7,706 nucleotides of DNA from an uncultured Lachnospiraceae bacterium (GTDB taxonomy: Bacteria > Bacillota > Clostridia > Lachnospirales > Lachnospiraceae): NCBI GenBank assembly GCA_905236925.1, contig CAJOQS010000219.1:1-7706 (forward strand), read 5' to 3'. The notes under the pieces were generated by a model. The model worked only from the letters and a program-made list of their open reading frames with translations. It was not told where the DNA came from and made no database searches. A program made the position numbers and the translations under genes. How positions within the stretch are numbered: position 1 is the first letter of the stretch; every line of letters begins with the position of its first letter. This document shows, in pieces, positions 1 through 6,315 of this stretch.

Positions 1-482
1 TGGATATGGATAACCTTGTACTCCGGAAGGTTCTGGGCAAGGAGCCAGTTCACTGCGGTTTCGCCTTCCTTTGCCATATCGGAAACAACTGCTGCCTCGT
101 AAAGGCTGTCGCTGACATCGATCATACGGTCAAAGAGATAAACCTTGATTCCGGCTTCCTTAGCCTTCTTGAGAACTTCGTCCCAACCGGTTGTCTCAGC
201 TGCAGAAATAAGAAGGTAATCAACGCCTTCTGTGATGAAGCCCTGAGCTGCCTGAAGCTGCTCATCGTTCTTAAGGCTGTAGAATGTCTTCAGCTCATAG
301 CCGTTCTCTGCCGAGAAAACCTTCTCCATGTCCTTAACGTTTGCTTCGCGGTAACCGGACTCCGAAGGGGGGTTGTTAACAACGCCAACCTTGATGTTGC
401 CGGACTTCTTCGAGCATGCACCCAATACAACTACAAGCACGAGTAACAGAGCAACAAGCAGTGTTCTAGAAACTTTTCTCAT
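1..482 (-). CDS. YtfQ-like sugar ABC transporter substrate-binding lipoprotein, N-terminal part
   Basis: The first 160 residues of an extracytoplasmic sugar-binding protein; the 3' end lies beyond base 1. The ATG at 482 follows a strong GGAGGAG. Residues 1-23 form a lipoprotein signal: basic MRKVSR, a hydrophobic stretch, then the lipobox LGAC with Cys23 as the lipid anchor. The mature part begins like type I periplasmic binding proteins (KVGVVNN). It carries SESGYR (40-45), GVDYLLI (86-92), TGWDEVLKKAKEAGI (98-112) and LFDRMIDV (116-123), which match the pattern I recall for the galactofuranose-binding protein YtfQ (SES-W/Y-R, TGW..VL.EAK, L.DR.IDV). It most likely feeds an ABC importer encoded further left. 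It lies downstream of the two-component pair and has its own predicted promoter. Codons look biased toward a highly expressed set (CTT, GTT, AAG, GCA). The fold is sure; the ligand is not: galactofuranose, another aldose or an oligosaccharide would fit. Confidence 0.9.
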   Translation of the reverse strand, partial: MRKVSRTLLVALLLVLVVVLGACSKKSGNIKVGVVNNPPSESGYREANVKDMEKVFSAENGYELKTFYSLKNDEQLQAAQGFITEGVDYLLISAAETTGWDEVLKKAKEAGIKVYLFDRMIDVSDSLYEAAVVSDMAKEGETAVNWLLAQNLPEYKVIHI

Positions 483-518
483 ACTTTCTCCTCCTAAAAA
501 ATAAATAGATGTTATACA

Positions 519-559
519 GCCCGATCGGACTGTCTGTACATAGGATAGCCTAATCGGGC
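519..559 (-). repeat. Inverted repeat in the leader (GCCCGAT / ATCGGGC)
   Basis: Perfect 7-base arms at 519-525 and 553-559 enclose 27 bases. They fall in the predicted 5' leader of the binding-protein mRNA, about 35 bases upstream of its start codon. No U-run follows, so it does not look like an intrinsic terminator. It may be an mRNA stem that protects or tunes the transcript, or a DNA-binding site. Confidence 0.35.
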
Positions 560-597
560 CTGGAGGTAAATCGAGGTTCGTTTCGTTTTGGTTGAAA

Positions 598-606
598 ATT
601 ATATCA
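598..606 (-). promoter_or_regulatory. Extended -10 promoter element (TGATATAAT)
   Basis: On the minus strand TGA is followed directly by a perfect TATAAT. No good -35 lies at the right distance: the nearest candidate, TTTACA, is 20 bases upstream instead of 17. A strong extended -10 with a poor -35 is typical of promoters needing an activator. Transcription would start near base 591. Confidence 0.6.
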
Positions 607-639
607 GTTTTCTACACGTTTTCTGTAAACGGTAGGTTT

Positions 640-661
640 TCGTTTTACTCAGGTTCGTTTT
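640..661 (-). repeat. Direct repeats AAAACGA, candidate response-regulator operator
   Basis: On the minus strand AAAACGA occurs at 655-661 and 640-646, 15 bp apart start to start, each followed by A/AA and CC. Related copies lie at 617-622 (AAAACG), 583-589 (AAAACGA) and 578-583 (AAACGA). The two main copies lie upstream of the -35 position of the predicted promoter, where AraC-type activators usually bind direct repeats. The assignment as an operator is inferred; A-rich words can recur by chance. Confidence 0.35.
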
Positions 662-1901
662 GATACCGGGTGCGGTATTCCGACGGCGTTATTCCGGTAT
701 TTTTCTTAAATATATAGCTGAAATAATGGGCATCGTTGTATCCGGACTCCCGCGCTATCTGGGCGCTTTTCATGTTCGTACGCCTCAGAAGCTCCTTTGC
801 CCTGTTAAGCCGCAGATAAATAAGATACTCGGTAAAGGTCTGCCCGTTCTGCTGTGAAAATACCGTGGAAAAACGGCTGTTGCTCATGTTCACCGCTTTT
901 GCCACATCCTGAAGCATAAGGTTAGGATCGGAGAAATGCTGCGCCATATAGAGCTTGGCGTCATTTATTACCGAGGGAGTCCTTGTATCCTCCGCGGGTT
1001 CGCCCATTTCACGCACTCCAAGGATAAAGGCCTGCTCTTCGGTTCTCTTTACGAGCAGATGACGTATATGCCGCGCAGTCTTGAAGCTGTTTATGATCTC
1101 CTCGGGTTTATCGACGATCTCGCCTATTCCGGTACGTATCTGGGAGCAGCCGGTGCGTTCGAGCTCCCTCACAAGAGAATTCGCGAAGGCATACGCCCTT
1201 TCTTCGGCATCCTCCGAGCTGTCTCCGAGAACCAGAAGCCGGGTGCCCGTGCGGCTCGCCGATGTGTGCACGATCCCTCCGCTGCTGTCGGCAAGCGCGG
1301 CAGCGGCTTCCTGCCCCTCTCCCGTAGGTGTGAAGGCGGAATCTATCACGACATAATATGCGGCGGGAACAGGGCATCCCATCGAACGCAGCTGCTCGAT
1401 CACGGTATGGGCGTCATCCTCGGATGCTTCATCGGAAAACAGAGACCCGATCAGCTTTTCCCTGACGAACCTGCTGCCGCTTTCCATGCGCGCCCTGAGG
1501 CTCGCGGCGTGCTCAAGGTTTTTCCTCTCCGTTATTATCTGCGCGCTGACCTTGTCAAGTACCCCGCGGAGATCCTCCGCGTTGATGGGCTTGAGCAGGT
1601 ATTCGCGTACCCCGAGCTGAATGCACTGCCGGGCATATTCGAATTCATCATAACCGCTGAGGACTATTATCCCTATCCAGGGCATCTGTCCGCGCAGTGT
1701 CCTGCAAAGCTCGATGCCGTCCATGAAAGGCATCTTGATATCCGTGATCACGATATCGGGATTCGTATCCCTGATCATCGGAAGCGCCATTTCTCCGTCG
1801 GGAGCCTCGCCTACAAGCGTATATCCGGAGCCCTCCCAGGGAAACGACTCTCTTATCCCCTCTCTTATAACTATCTCATCATCAACCAGAAACACTTTCA
1901 T
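645..1901 (-). CDS. YesN-type response regulator (receiver plus AraC-family DNA-binding domain)
   Basis: A cytoplasmic transcription factor of 418 residues. The receiver spans about 1-120, with the acidic pair Asp7/Asp8, phosphoacceptor Asp54 (in VITDIKMP), Ser82 and Lys104 in YLLKPI, so all active-site residues are intact. A variable linker of about 190 residues follows (120-310), as is usual in this family. The AraC double helix-turn-helix covers about 311-412 and ends with the typical GYNDAHYFSYIFKK and GITPSEYR. The start is fixed by the receiver motif MKVFLVDDE; it overlaps the kinase stop by 20 bp, which suggests translational coupling. A GGAG lies 13 bases upstream, a rather long spacing. 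The partner is the kinase just upstream. The most likely target is the sugar-binding protein gene just downstream, whose promoter region carries direct repeats suited to an AraC-type dimer; this is inferred. Confidence 0.95.
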   Translation of the reverse strand: MKVFLVDDEIVIREGIRESFPWEGSGYTLVGEAPDGEMALPMIRDTNPDIVITDIKMPFMDGIELCRTLRGQMPWIGIIVLSGYDEFEYARQCIQLGVREYLLKPINAEDLRGVLDKVSAQIITERKNLEHAASLRARMESGSRFVREKLIGSLFSDEASEDDAHTVIEQLRSMGCPVPAAYYVVIDSAFTPTGEGQEAAAALADSSGGIVHTSASRTGTRLLVLGDSSEDAEERAYAFANSLVRELERTGCSQIRTGIGEIVDKPEEIINSFKTARHIRHLLVKRTEEQAFILGVREMGEPAEDTRTPSVINDAKLYMAQHFSDPNLMLQDVAKAVNMSNSRFSTVFSQQNGQTFTEYLIYLRLNRAKELLRRTNMKSAQIARESGYNDAHYFSYIFKKNTGITPSEYRTRYQNEPE

Positions 1902-3351
1902 CCCTAAGCTCTATCTCCTCTCTGGTCCTGCAGGGAACCCTGAACCTGACCTCGGTACCACCCGGACCGCTTTCTATCTGCAGTCCCTCACTCTGGTTGT
2001 AATACAGCCTTATGCGGAGGTTTACGTTCACCAGCCCGAATCCTCCGGAACCCGCGCTTACGGAAGGCTGTCCCTTCTTCATTCTCTCGTTGAGGTCCTT
2101 CAGCTGCTCCGCGGTCATTCCGCATCCCGTATCCTTTACGCTGAACACCAGAAAACCTTCCTCAACTCTTCCCGAAACCCTGATCGTACCTCCTCCGCGT
2201 TTTATCTTTATGCCGTGGTAGAGCGCGTTTTCGACCAGTGGCTGGAGAAGAAGCTTCAGAATATAGAACTGTCCTATATCCTCGGGTATGTCTATCTCAT
2301 AATTCATAATGTCGCGATATCTTGTCTGCTGTATCTTAAGATATCCTTCAATATGCTTTCTTTCCTGACTGATGGGTATCCAGTCCGCGCCGGATGAAAG
2401 GCTGATCCTGAAGAAATCGCTCAGCGCGCTTGTCAGCTGAATGACCTCGTCCTTGTCTCCGGCCTCCGCCTTCCATACGATCGCGTCAAGGGTATTATAC
2501 AGGAAATGAGGGTTTATCTGTGCCTGAAGCGTCCTGAGCTCCGCCTTTCGAAGGTTTCGTCCGTCCTGAAGGCTCTTTTCCATCATCGCTTCAAGTCTGT
2601 CAGCCATTGTATTAACCTGTATCGTAAGGTTTCTGAGCTCGGTAACGTCCGTATCCGTCAGCCTCGCATCAAGCGTTCCCTCCGCGAGCATTGCGGTCAC
2701 CTCTTCAAGGCGGTCTATAGGCTGCTTTACAAAGACCGCCGTCTCGTTCATCGAACGCTTCTGCATGATCAGCGCTACGATCACGACCACAGCCTCCGCT
2801 ATCGCGGTTATGATGATCATCGCTCTCAGGGAGATGCTCATCCGCGCCGTCGAGGCGATCTCCTGGGCGATATATTCGTTGAGCATACTGTCGACAAGCT
2901 TGGCGACATCTCTGATCTCGCTGAGAACAGCTTCGTTCTGGACCACGGGAATCTGCTCCTCAATATTGTCCCGTATCTGATCGACGTAGTTTTCAAGCGT
3001 CTGCATCGTACGGTACGCGACAATGAGCGAAAGCCGGTTCTCCTCGTCCGTTTTCCCGGTAACATCGTCTATGGTGTCATATACGGAATGGATCCTCTGG
3101 TAGACCCTGCTGCCCACAATGGTGTCCCTGCCGCTCACGACATCCCATACGCTTCCCGGAATGCCCTCCGCGACCTCTGTCTTAAGGCTTGCTATGGTCT
3201 CCATCCTGGCTATGGAGCTGTGATACCTGATCGCGTAGCCAAGCATCAGCACAAGGCTGATAAAGATCGGGATCACGAGCATAAGCACCAGCTTGCGGCT
3301 CATGCCGTCGATCTTGCCGATAATGCTTTTTTCAGTTCTGACCTTTGCCAT
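1882..3351 (-). CDS. YesM/LytS-type membrane sensor histidine kinase
   Basis: A membrane sensor of 489 residues. A short basic N-terminus is followed by TM1 (about 21-41), an extracytoplasmic domain of about 130 mostly helical residues, TM2 (about 176-197) and a HAMP linker (about 198-255, with Pro211). The His_kinase domain has the signature QINPHFLYNTLD, with His282 as the phosphorylated residue. The ATPase domain shows the N box LLLQPLVENALYHG (Asn375), DTGCGM (407-412) and GGFGLVNV (436-443). All catalytic motifs are present. The gene starts 5 bp after the sugar-binding lipoprotein stop and overlaps the regulator start. The small extracytoplasmic domain has no recognisable sugar-binding fold, so the kinase probably reads the sugar through the co-encoded lipoprotein, as in the XylFII-LytS D-xylose sensor of Clostridium. 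That partnership is inferred from gene order. Confidence 0.95.
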   Translation of the reverse strand: MAKVRTEKSIIGKIDGMSRKLVLMLVIPIFISLVLMLGYAIRYHSSIARMETIASLKTEVAEGIPGSVWDVVSGRDTIVGSRVYQRIHSVYDTIDDVTGKTDEENRLSLIVAYRTMQTLENYVDQIRDNIEEQIPVVQNEAVLSEIRDVAKLVDSMLNEYIAQEIASTARMSISLRAMIIITAIAEAVVVIVALIMQKRSMNETAVFVKQPIDRLEEVTAMLAEGTLDARLTDTDVTELRNLTIQVNTMADRLEAMMEKSLQDGRNLRKAELRTLQAQINPHFLYNTLDAIVWKAEAGDKDEVIQLTSALSDFFRISLSSGADWIPISQERKHIEGYLKIQQTRYRDIMNYEIDIPEDIGQFYILKLLLQPLVENALYHGIKIKRGGGTIRVSGRVEEGFLVFSVKDTGCGMTAEQLKDLNERMKKGQPSVSAGSGGFGLVNVNLRIRLYYNQSEGLQIESGPGGTEVRFRVPCRTREEIELRDESVSG

Positions 3352-3356
3352 GATAA

Positions 3357-4376
3357 TCAGTAGCTCCGTTCCGTGATCGCGCTAAGATCCTGCTCGTCGG
3401 AGAAATACGTCTCCGCCGGATGGATCACTTTCTCAACCTCTTCGCCGTTTTTCAGTTTTATCGCGGTATTCATCAGCTCGCTTCCCAGCATCGGCGTGCA
3501 TTCCACGACACAGTTTATCCTGCCGCTTTTAAGGACGTCTATGGCCTCCTGCCCGCCGTCGATCGAGATGATGATGATGTCCTTTCCCGGAACATAGCCA
3601 GCCGCCTCGATCTCGGGAAGCGCGCCAAGCGTCATCTCGTCGTTGTGGCTGTAGACCACATCTATCTCCGAGCCGTAGGTTTCGAGCAGATATCTCATGC
3701 ACTCGGCGCCGCGGCTTTTCAGGAAATCACCGTTGACGCTCTCGAGCACTTCCATGCGCTCATCGGCAAGTAACGTATCCATAAATCCGGCCTGCCGCTG
3801 CATCATGGGAGTGGAATCCTCGGTTCCGGTGATCTCAACGATCTTCACGTGATCCTTCTCCAGGCTGTCGGCCTTGCGGATAAGATACTCTGCCGCCATT
3901 ACGCCTTCTTTATAAAAATCCGCGCCTATAAGGCAGCTGGTCAGTCCCTCGGTCTCCGTGCTGATGTCCCTGTCCACAAGTATCACCGGTATACCCGCCT
4001 TCTTGGCCTCGAGAAGAACATTGTCCCAGCCTTCTTCGACGATCGGTGAAAACGCGATGACATCGACCTTGTACGCGATAAATCTTCTGATGGCGTCTAT
4101 CTGATTCTCCTGCTTCTGGTTCGCGTTCTCCAGCATAAGTCCGATCCCGTAGAGGTCCGCCTTATCCTCAATGTCACGCGTATTTCCGATCCTCCAGGCA
4201 CTCTCTGAACCGAGCTGGCTGAAACCGAGTATCAGACGCTGCGGTTTGCTCTCCTCCTTCTCTCCCGAGCATCCCGCCGCTGCTGAGGCCATAAGAACAA
4301 GAATGATAGCGAGCGCCGCAAGCCTGAGGCGCGCACTGCGCGCTCCCGTTTGTCCCGTGGTATACTTTCCCTTCAT
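3357..4376 (-). CDS. YtfQ-like sugar-binding lipoprotein, probable co-sensor of the two-component system
   Basis: A protein of 339 residues of the type I sugar-binding family (Peripla_BP_4). The signal peptide runs to Cys36 in SAAAGC, a lipobox with Ala at -3, so it should be anchored outside the membrane. The mature part tracks E. coli YtfQ as I recall it: GFSQLGSESAWR (51-62), NQKQENQIDAIRRFI (86-100), GWDNVLLEAKKAGIPV (116-131), LVDRDI (133-138), SHNDEM (243-248) and SIDGGQEAI (271-279). The ATG at 4376 is chosen because it follows GGGGGG at a normal distance; a TTG at 4394 would add six residues lacking a ribosome binding site. No permease or ATPase gene follows: the next gene, 5 bp away, is the histidine kinase. 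A sensing role is therefore more likely than transport, but serving a distant importer is also possible. Confidence 0.92.
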   Translation of the reverse strand: MKGKYTTGQTGARSARLRLAALAIILVLMASAAAGCSGEKEESKPQRLILGFSQLGSESAWRIGNTRDIEDKADLYGIGLMLENANQKQENQIDAIRRFIAYKVDVIAFSPIVEEGWDNVLLEAKKAGIPVILVDRDISTETEGLTSCLIGADFYKEGVMAAEYLIRKADSLEKDHVKIVEITGTEDSTPMMQRQAGFMDTLLADERMEVLESVNGDFLKSRGAECMRYLLETYGSEIDVVYSHNDEMTLGALPEIEAAGYVPGKDIIIISIDGGQEAIDVLKSGRINCVVECTPMLGSELMNTAIKLKNGEEVEKVIHPAETYFSDEQDLSAITERSY

Positions 4377-4413
4377 AAACCCCCCGTTTTGCAAAAAACT
4401 TTATTTAAGGTCA

Positions 4414-4422
4414 AGTATAACA
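4414..4422 (-). promoter_or_regulatory. Extended -10 promoter (TGTTATACT) of the sensor operon
   Basis: On the minus strand TGT precedes TATACT, a near-consensus -10 with the extended TG. The -35 position (17 bases upstream) falls in the T-run of the preceding terminator and is poor. Transcription would start near 4407, leaving a leader of about 30 nt before the ATG at 4376. The promoter would serve the lipoprotein, kinase and regulator genes. Confidence 0.5.
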
Positions 4423-4436
4423 TATTAAACGGCATC

Positions 4437-4475
4437 AAAAAAGAGGATCATCGGTGCAGTATCCGCCGATGATCC
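4437..4475 (-). terminator. Intrinsic terminator of the ECF S component gene
   Basis: A perfect 10-bp stem GGATCATCGG / CCGATGATCC (arms 4466-4475 and 4445-4454) with an 11-base loop is followed on the minus strand by TC and six Ts (4437-4442). It starts 18 bases after the S component stop codon. It should insulate the sensor operon from read-through. The T-run overlaps the -35 zone of the next promoter. Confidence 0.9.
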
Positions 4476-4493
4476 CCCGATCACCAAAATGAC

Positions 4494-5135
4494 TTAAGAA
4501 TTACCTGCCGTATGTGCTGCAACCTCCGCTGCCGCATCCTCCTCATCGAGATTTCCGAGGATTCCCGCCTTGAAGAGTACGGGACGGAGCGCAAGATACG
4601 CGATCACGGCTATCACGGAATTGATCACCGCGTTGATGATGGTCGCATAGGTCGTGACCGCAACAAGTGCCTTGATCGCGGAAGCGGCCTTTTCGGCATT
4701 GGGTGTGAGGACCGTATACCATACATACTTGAGCGCAGGCTCAAAGACACAGTTAAAACCGAGTCCCGCAACTGCAGAGATCACCGACCACTTGATCAGA
4801 TAGCTTCTCGGATGGTTGTGGGATATCTTTGCGGCAACATGCGCAACAAGTCCCACGATAAGACCGATGACAAGCTTGGTTATGAAGGTTCTCGGAGCCG
4901 ACTGTGCGAATCCTCCGAGGATATCAGCCACCGAGAGTCCGACAGCTCCGGCGATTCCGCCGTACAATCCGCCGAGGAAAAGAGCGCCGAGTACTACGAA
5001 CGCGTTTCCGATATGTATCTTGGTTCCTCCGGCATTGATCGCGGGGAACACCGCATATCCGACATAGCACAGAGCAGCCATGAGACCCGCATAGGTAAGC
5101 TTCAGAAGTGTCTGTTTCCTGCTTTTGTTTTCCAT
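4494..5135 (-). CDS. ECF transporter S component, probably for a vitamin B6 or pyrimidine-type substrate
   Basis: A small, very hydrophobic membrane protein of 213 residues, with about six transmembrane segments. It is a substrate-capture subunit of an energy-coupling factor vitamin importer. An AxxxA pair in the first helix (Ala16-Ala20, in TYAGLMAALCYV) fits the contact that S components make with EcfT. The conserved stretch GTKIHIGNAFVVLGAL (37-52), then GGLYGGIAGA, is typical of the PdxU2/HmpT-like group. No EcfA or EcfT gene is nearby, so it would share the cell's common energizing module (group II). The ATG at 5135 is preferred because GGAG sits 10 bases upstream; the ATG at 5144 leaves almost no spacing. 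The divergent MocR-like gene points to vitamin B6 as substrate. The family call is firm; the substrate is inferred. Confidence 0.9.
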   Translation of the reverse strand: MENKSRKQTLLKLTYAGLMAALCYVGYAVFPAINAGGTKIHIGNAFVVLGALFLGGLYGGIAGAVGLSVADILGGFAQSAPRTFITKLVIGLIVGLVAHVAAKISHNHPRSYLIKWSVISAVAGLGFNCVFEPALKYVWYTVLTPNAEKAASAIKALVAVTTYATIINAVINSVIAVIAYLALRPVLFKAGILGNLDEEDAAAEVAAHTAGNS

Positions 5136-5181
5136 GATATTCATTCTCCTTTACACTCTTTTTCTTCAGCAGCTTTCCCTG

Positions 5182-5210
5182 TTGATTTTTGTTACTGTGT
5201 AATATATCAT
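5182..5210 (+). promoter_or_regulatory. Predicted sigma-A promoter of the MocR-like regulator gene
   Basis: TTGATT (5182-5187) and TATCAT (5205-5210) are spaced by exactly 17 bases. Transcription would start near 5217, about 36 bases before the ATG at 5253. The leader contains GGAG at 5241-5244, 8 bases before the start codon. Confidence 0.5.
5201..5209 (-). promoter_or_regulatory. Extended -10 promoter (TGATATATT) of the ECF S component gene
   Basis: On the minus strand TGA precedes TATATT, with a weak TTTCAA 17 bases upstream. The leader to the ATG at 5135 would be about 60 nt, too short for the common vitamin riboswitches. It overlaps the opposite-strand -10 of the regulator gene at 5205-5210, so a protein bound here could affect both genes. 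Confidence 0.45.
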
Positions 5211-5252
5211 TGGTTTGGTACTATTGAAATCACCAGAATCGGAGAATTTTAT

Positions 5253-6299
5253 ATGACCAGATATATTGAGATCTATGAAGATATCCGCAGGAAAATCGTG
5301 TCGGGCATTTATGAATACGGCTCGAAGCTTCCCTCAAAGAGAGTGACCGCCGAAAACTACGGTGTCAGTGTGATAACCGTCGTGCATGCTTATGAGCTTC
5401 TTATGGAGGAGGGCTACGCTGTAGCGCGCGAAAAGAGCGGTTATTTCGTCAATTACCGTGAAAACGAGAATTTCTCCGCTTCCTCCCCGCACAGGATCAT
5501 TCCCCGTCCGGCCGCAAGCTCCGGAGCTGACGAGGCCTTATCGTTCAATATATACGCAAGGACCGTTCGAAGGGTTCTGAGCGAATACGCCGACGCTATC
5601 AGGGAGAGGCCCGATTCCTACGGCTGCGAAGCCCTTCGTATCGCGATCTCCGATTATCTCATAAAAAACAGGGGAATACGGACCGGGCATTCAAGGATCG
5701 TCATCGGATCGGGAGCGGAATACCTGTACGGACTGATCGTCCGTGCGCTGGGCCGCGACAGGATCTACGCGATAGAAAATCCCTCCTACCGCAAGATCTC
5801 CGAGATATATGACGCGGAGGGCATCACCACCGACAAGCTCGATCTGGGTCCCGACGGTATACAAAGTGAACAGCTATGGAAGACAAACGCGGGCGTGCTC
5901 CACGTTACGCCCTACCGGAGCTTTCCCACGGGTGTTACGGCTTCAGCGGCAAAAAAGCAGGAATACATAAACTGGAGCAGGAAGAAAAACGGAATAATAA
6001 TTGAAGATGATTTTGAATCCGAGTTCTCGGTGAGCAGAAAGCCCGAAGAAACGCTTTTTTCAAAGGATGAAGAGGGCCGGGTCATTTACGTCAACACCTT
6101 CAGCAAGACCATCGGCTCCTTTATGAGAACGGCATACATGGTAATACCGGAAGGACTCGAGAAGCTGTTCCGCGAAAAGATCGGTTTCTACTCCTGTTCC
6201 GTTCCGGCACTTGAACAATATGTCCTTGCAGACCTTATAGAAAACGGCGATTTCGTAAGACATATCAACCGCGTAAGGAGAAAAAGAAGGGAAACTTAG
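5253..6299 (+). CDS. Compact MocR/PdxR-type regulator: GntR winged helix plus PLP aminotransferase-like domain
   Basis: A protein of 348 residues. Residues 1-68 form a GntR winged helix (SGIYEYGSKLPSKR, YGVSVITVVHAYELLMEEGY, KSGYFV). From about 95 onward it resembles a fold type I aminotransferase: GSGAEYLYGL (152-161), ENPSY (175-179), VTPYRSFPTGVT (218-229), IIEDDFESEF (249-258), and the PLP-binding lysine Lys285 in TFSKTIGSFMRTAYMV. Asp252/Asp253 could hold the PLP ring nitrogen. In this family PLP is a ligand and no transamination is expected. The start at 5253 has GGAG 8 bases upstream; the same frame stays open back to 4512 only as antisense of the S component gene. Canonical MocR proteins such as GabR (479 residues) continue about 100 residues further; this one ends at HINRVRRKRRET. 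It may be a naturally short subfamily or truncated. Divergence from the S component suggests control of vitamin B6 uptake. Confidence 0.85.
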   Translation: MTRYIEIYEDIRRKIVSGIYEYGSKLPSKRVTAENYGVSVITVVHAYELLMEEGYAVAREKSGYFVNYRENENFSASSPHRIIPRPAASSGADEALSFNIYARTVRRVLSEYADAIRERPDSYGCEALRIAISDYLIKNRGIRTGHSRIVIGSGAEYLYGLIVRALGRDRIYAIENPSYRKISEIYDAEGITTDKLDLGPDGIQSEQLWKTNAGVLHVTPYRSFPTGVTASAAKKQEYINWSRKKNGIIIEDDFESEFSVSRKPEETLFSKDEEGRVIYVNTFSKTIGSFMRTAYMVIPEGLEKLFREKIGFYSCSVPALEQYVLADLIENGDFVRHINRVRRKRRET

Positions 6300-6311
6300 C
6301 AGCTCCTTCTT
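6284..6311 (-). terminator. Weak candidate terminator after the double-receiver gene
   Basis: On the minus strand AAGAAGG (6305-6311) can pair with CCTTCTT (6284-6290), with a loop of 14 bases, followed by a T-rich tract. It starts a few bases past the stop of the receiver gene and lies inside or beside the 3' end of the convergent MocR gene. The stem is A/T-rich and short, so the call is weak. Confidence 0.25.
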
Positions 6312-6315
6312 ATTC

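Larger units (their letters stand above)
483..644 (-). promoter_or_regulatory. Intergenic control region of the sugar-binding protein gene
   Basis: This 162-bp gap separates the response regulator stop from the next lipoprotein start. Read on the minus strand it holds, in order, an AAAACGA copy at 640-646 (another lies at 655-661, inside the regulator's last codons), an extended -10, a leader of about 110 nt with further AAAACGA-type copies and an inverted repeat, and the GGAGGAG ribosome binding site next to the ATG at 482. No hairpin followed by a T-run is seen, so read-through from the regulator gene is possible as well. The layout suits a promoter switched on by the adjacent AraC-type response regulator; that role is inferred. 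Confidence 0.6.

Noticed and set aside
6..446. Plus-strand frame of 146 codons
   Set aside because: It is antisense to the sugar-binding lipoprotein, whose signal peptide, lipobox and binding motifs read on the minus strand.
936..1907. Long plus-strand open frame of 323 codons
   Set aside because: It is antisense to the response regulator, whose receiver and AraC motifs are unmistakable. Its translation shows no family features.
2506..3363. Plus-strand open frame of 285 codons
   Set aside because: It is antisense to the histidine kinase and rich in His and Arg, as expected from a shadow frame.
4377..4394. TTG start at 4394 for the co-sensor lipoprotein
   Set aside because: The GGGGGG ribosome binding site lies after it and points to the ATG at 4376.
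5205..5230. Repeated ATTG and TTTGG words as the MocR operator
   Set aside because: The words are short, imperfect and irregularly spaced. Without related sequences they cannot be told from chance.
4512..5252. A 247-residue N-terminal extension of the MocR-like protein
   Set aside because: This part is antisense to the S component gene and lacks any motif. The ATG at 5253 has a good ribosome binding site and starts right at the winged helix.
5136..5252. A vitamin riboswitch ahead of the S component
   Set aside because: The predicted leader is only about 60 nt and shows no TPP or other riboswitch core that I recognise.
6270..6315. A frameshift in the A/G-rich run that would restore a longer MocR protein
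   Set aside because: I read the other two frames past 6290. One stops shortly and the other runs antisense to the receiver gene, and neither resembles an aminotransferase C-terminus.
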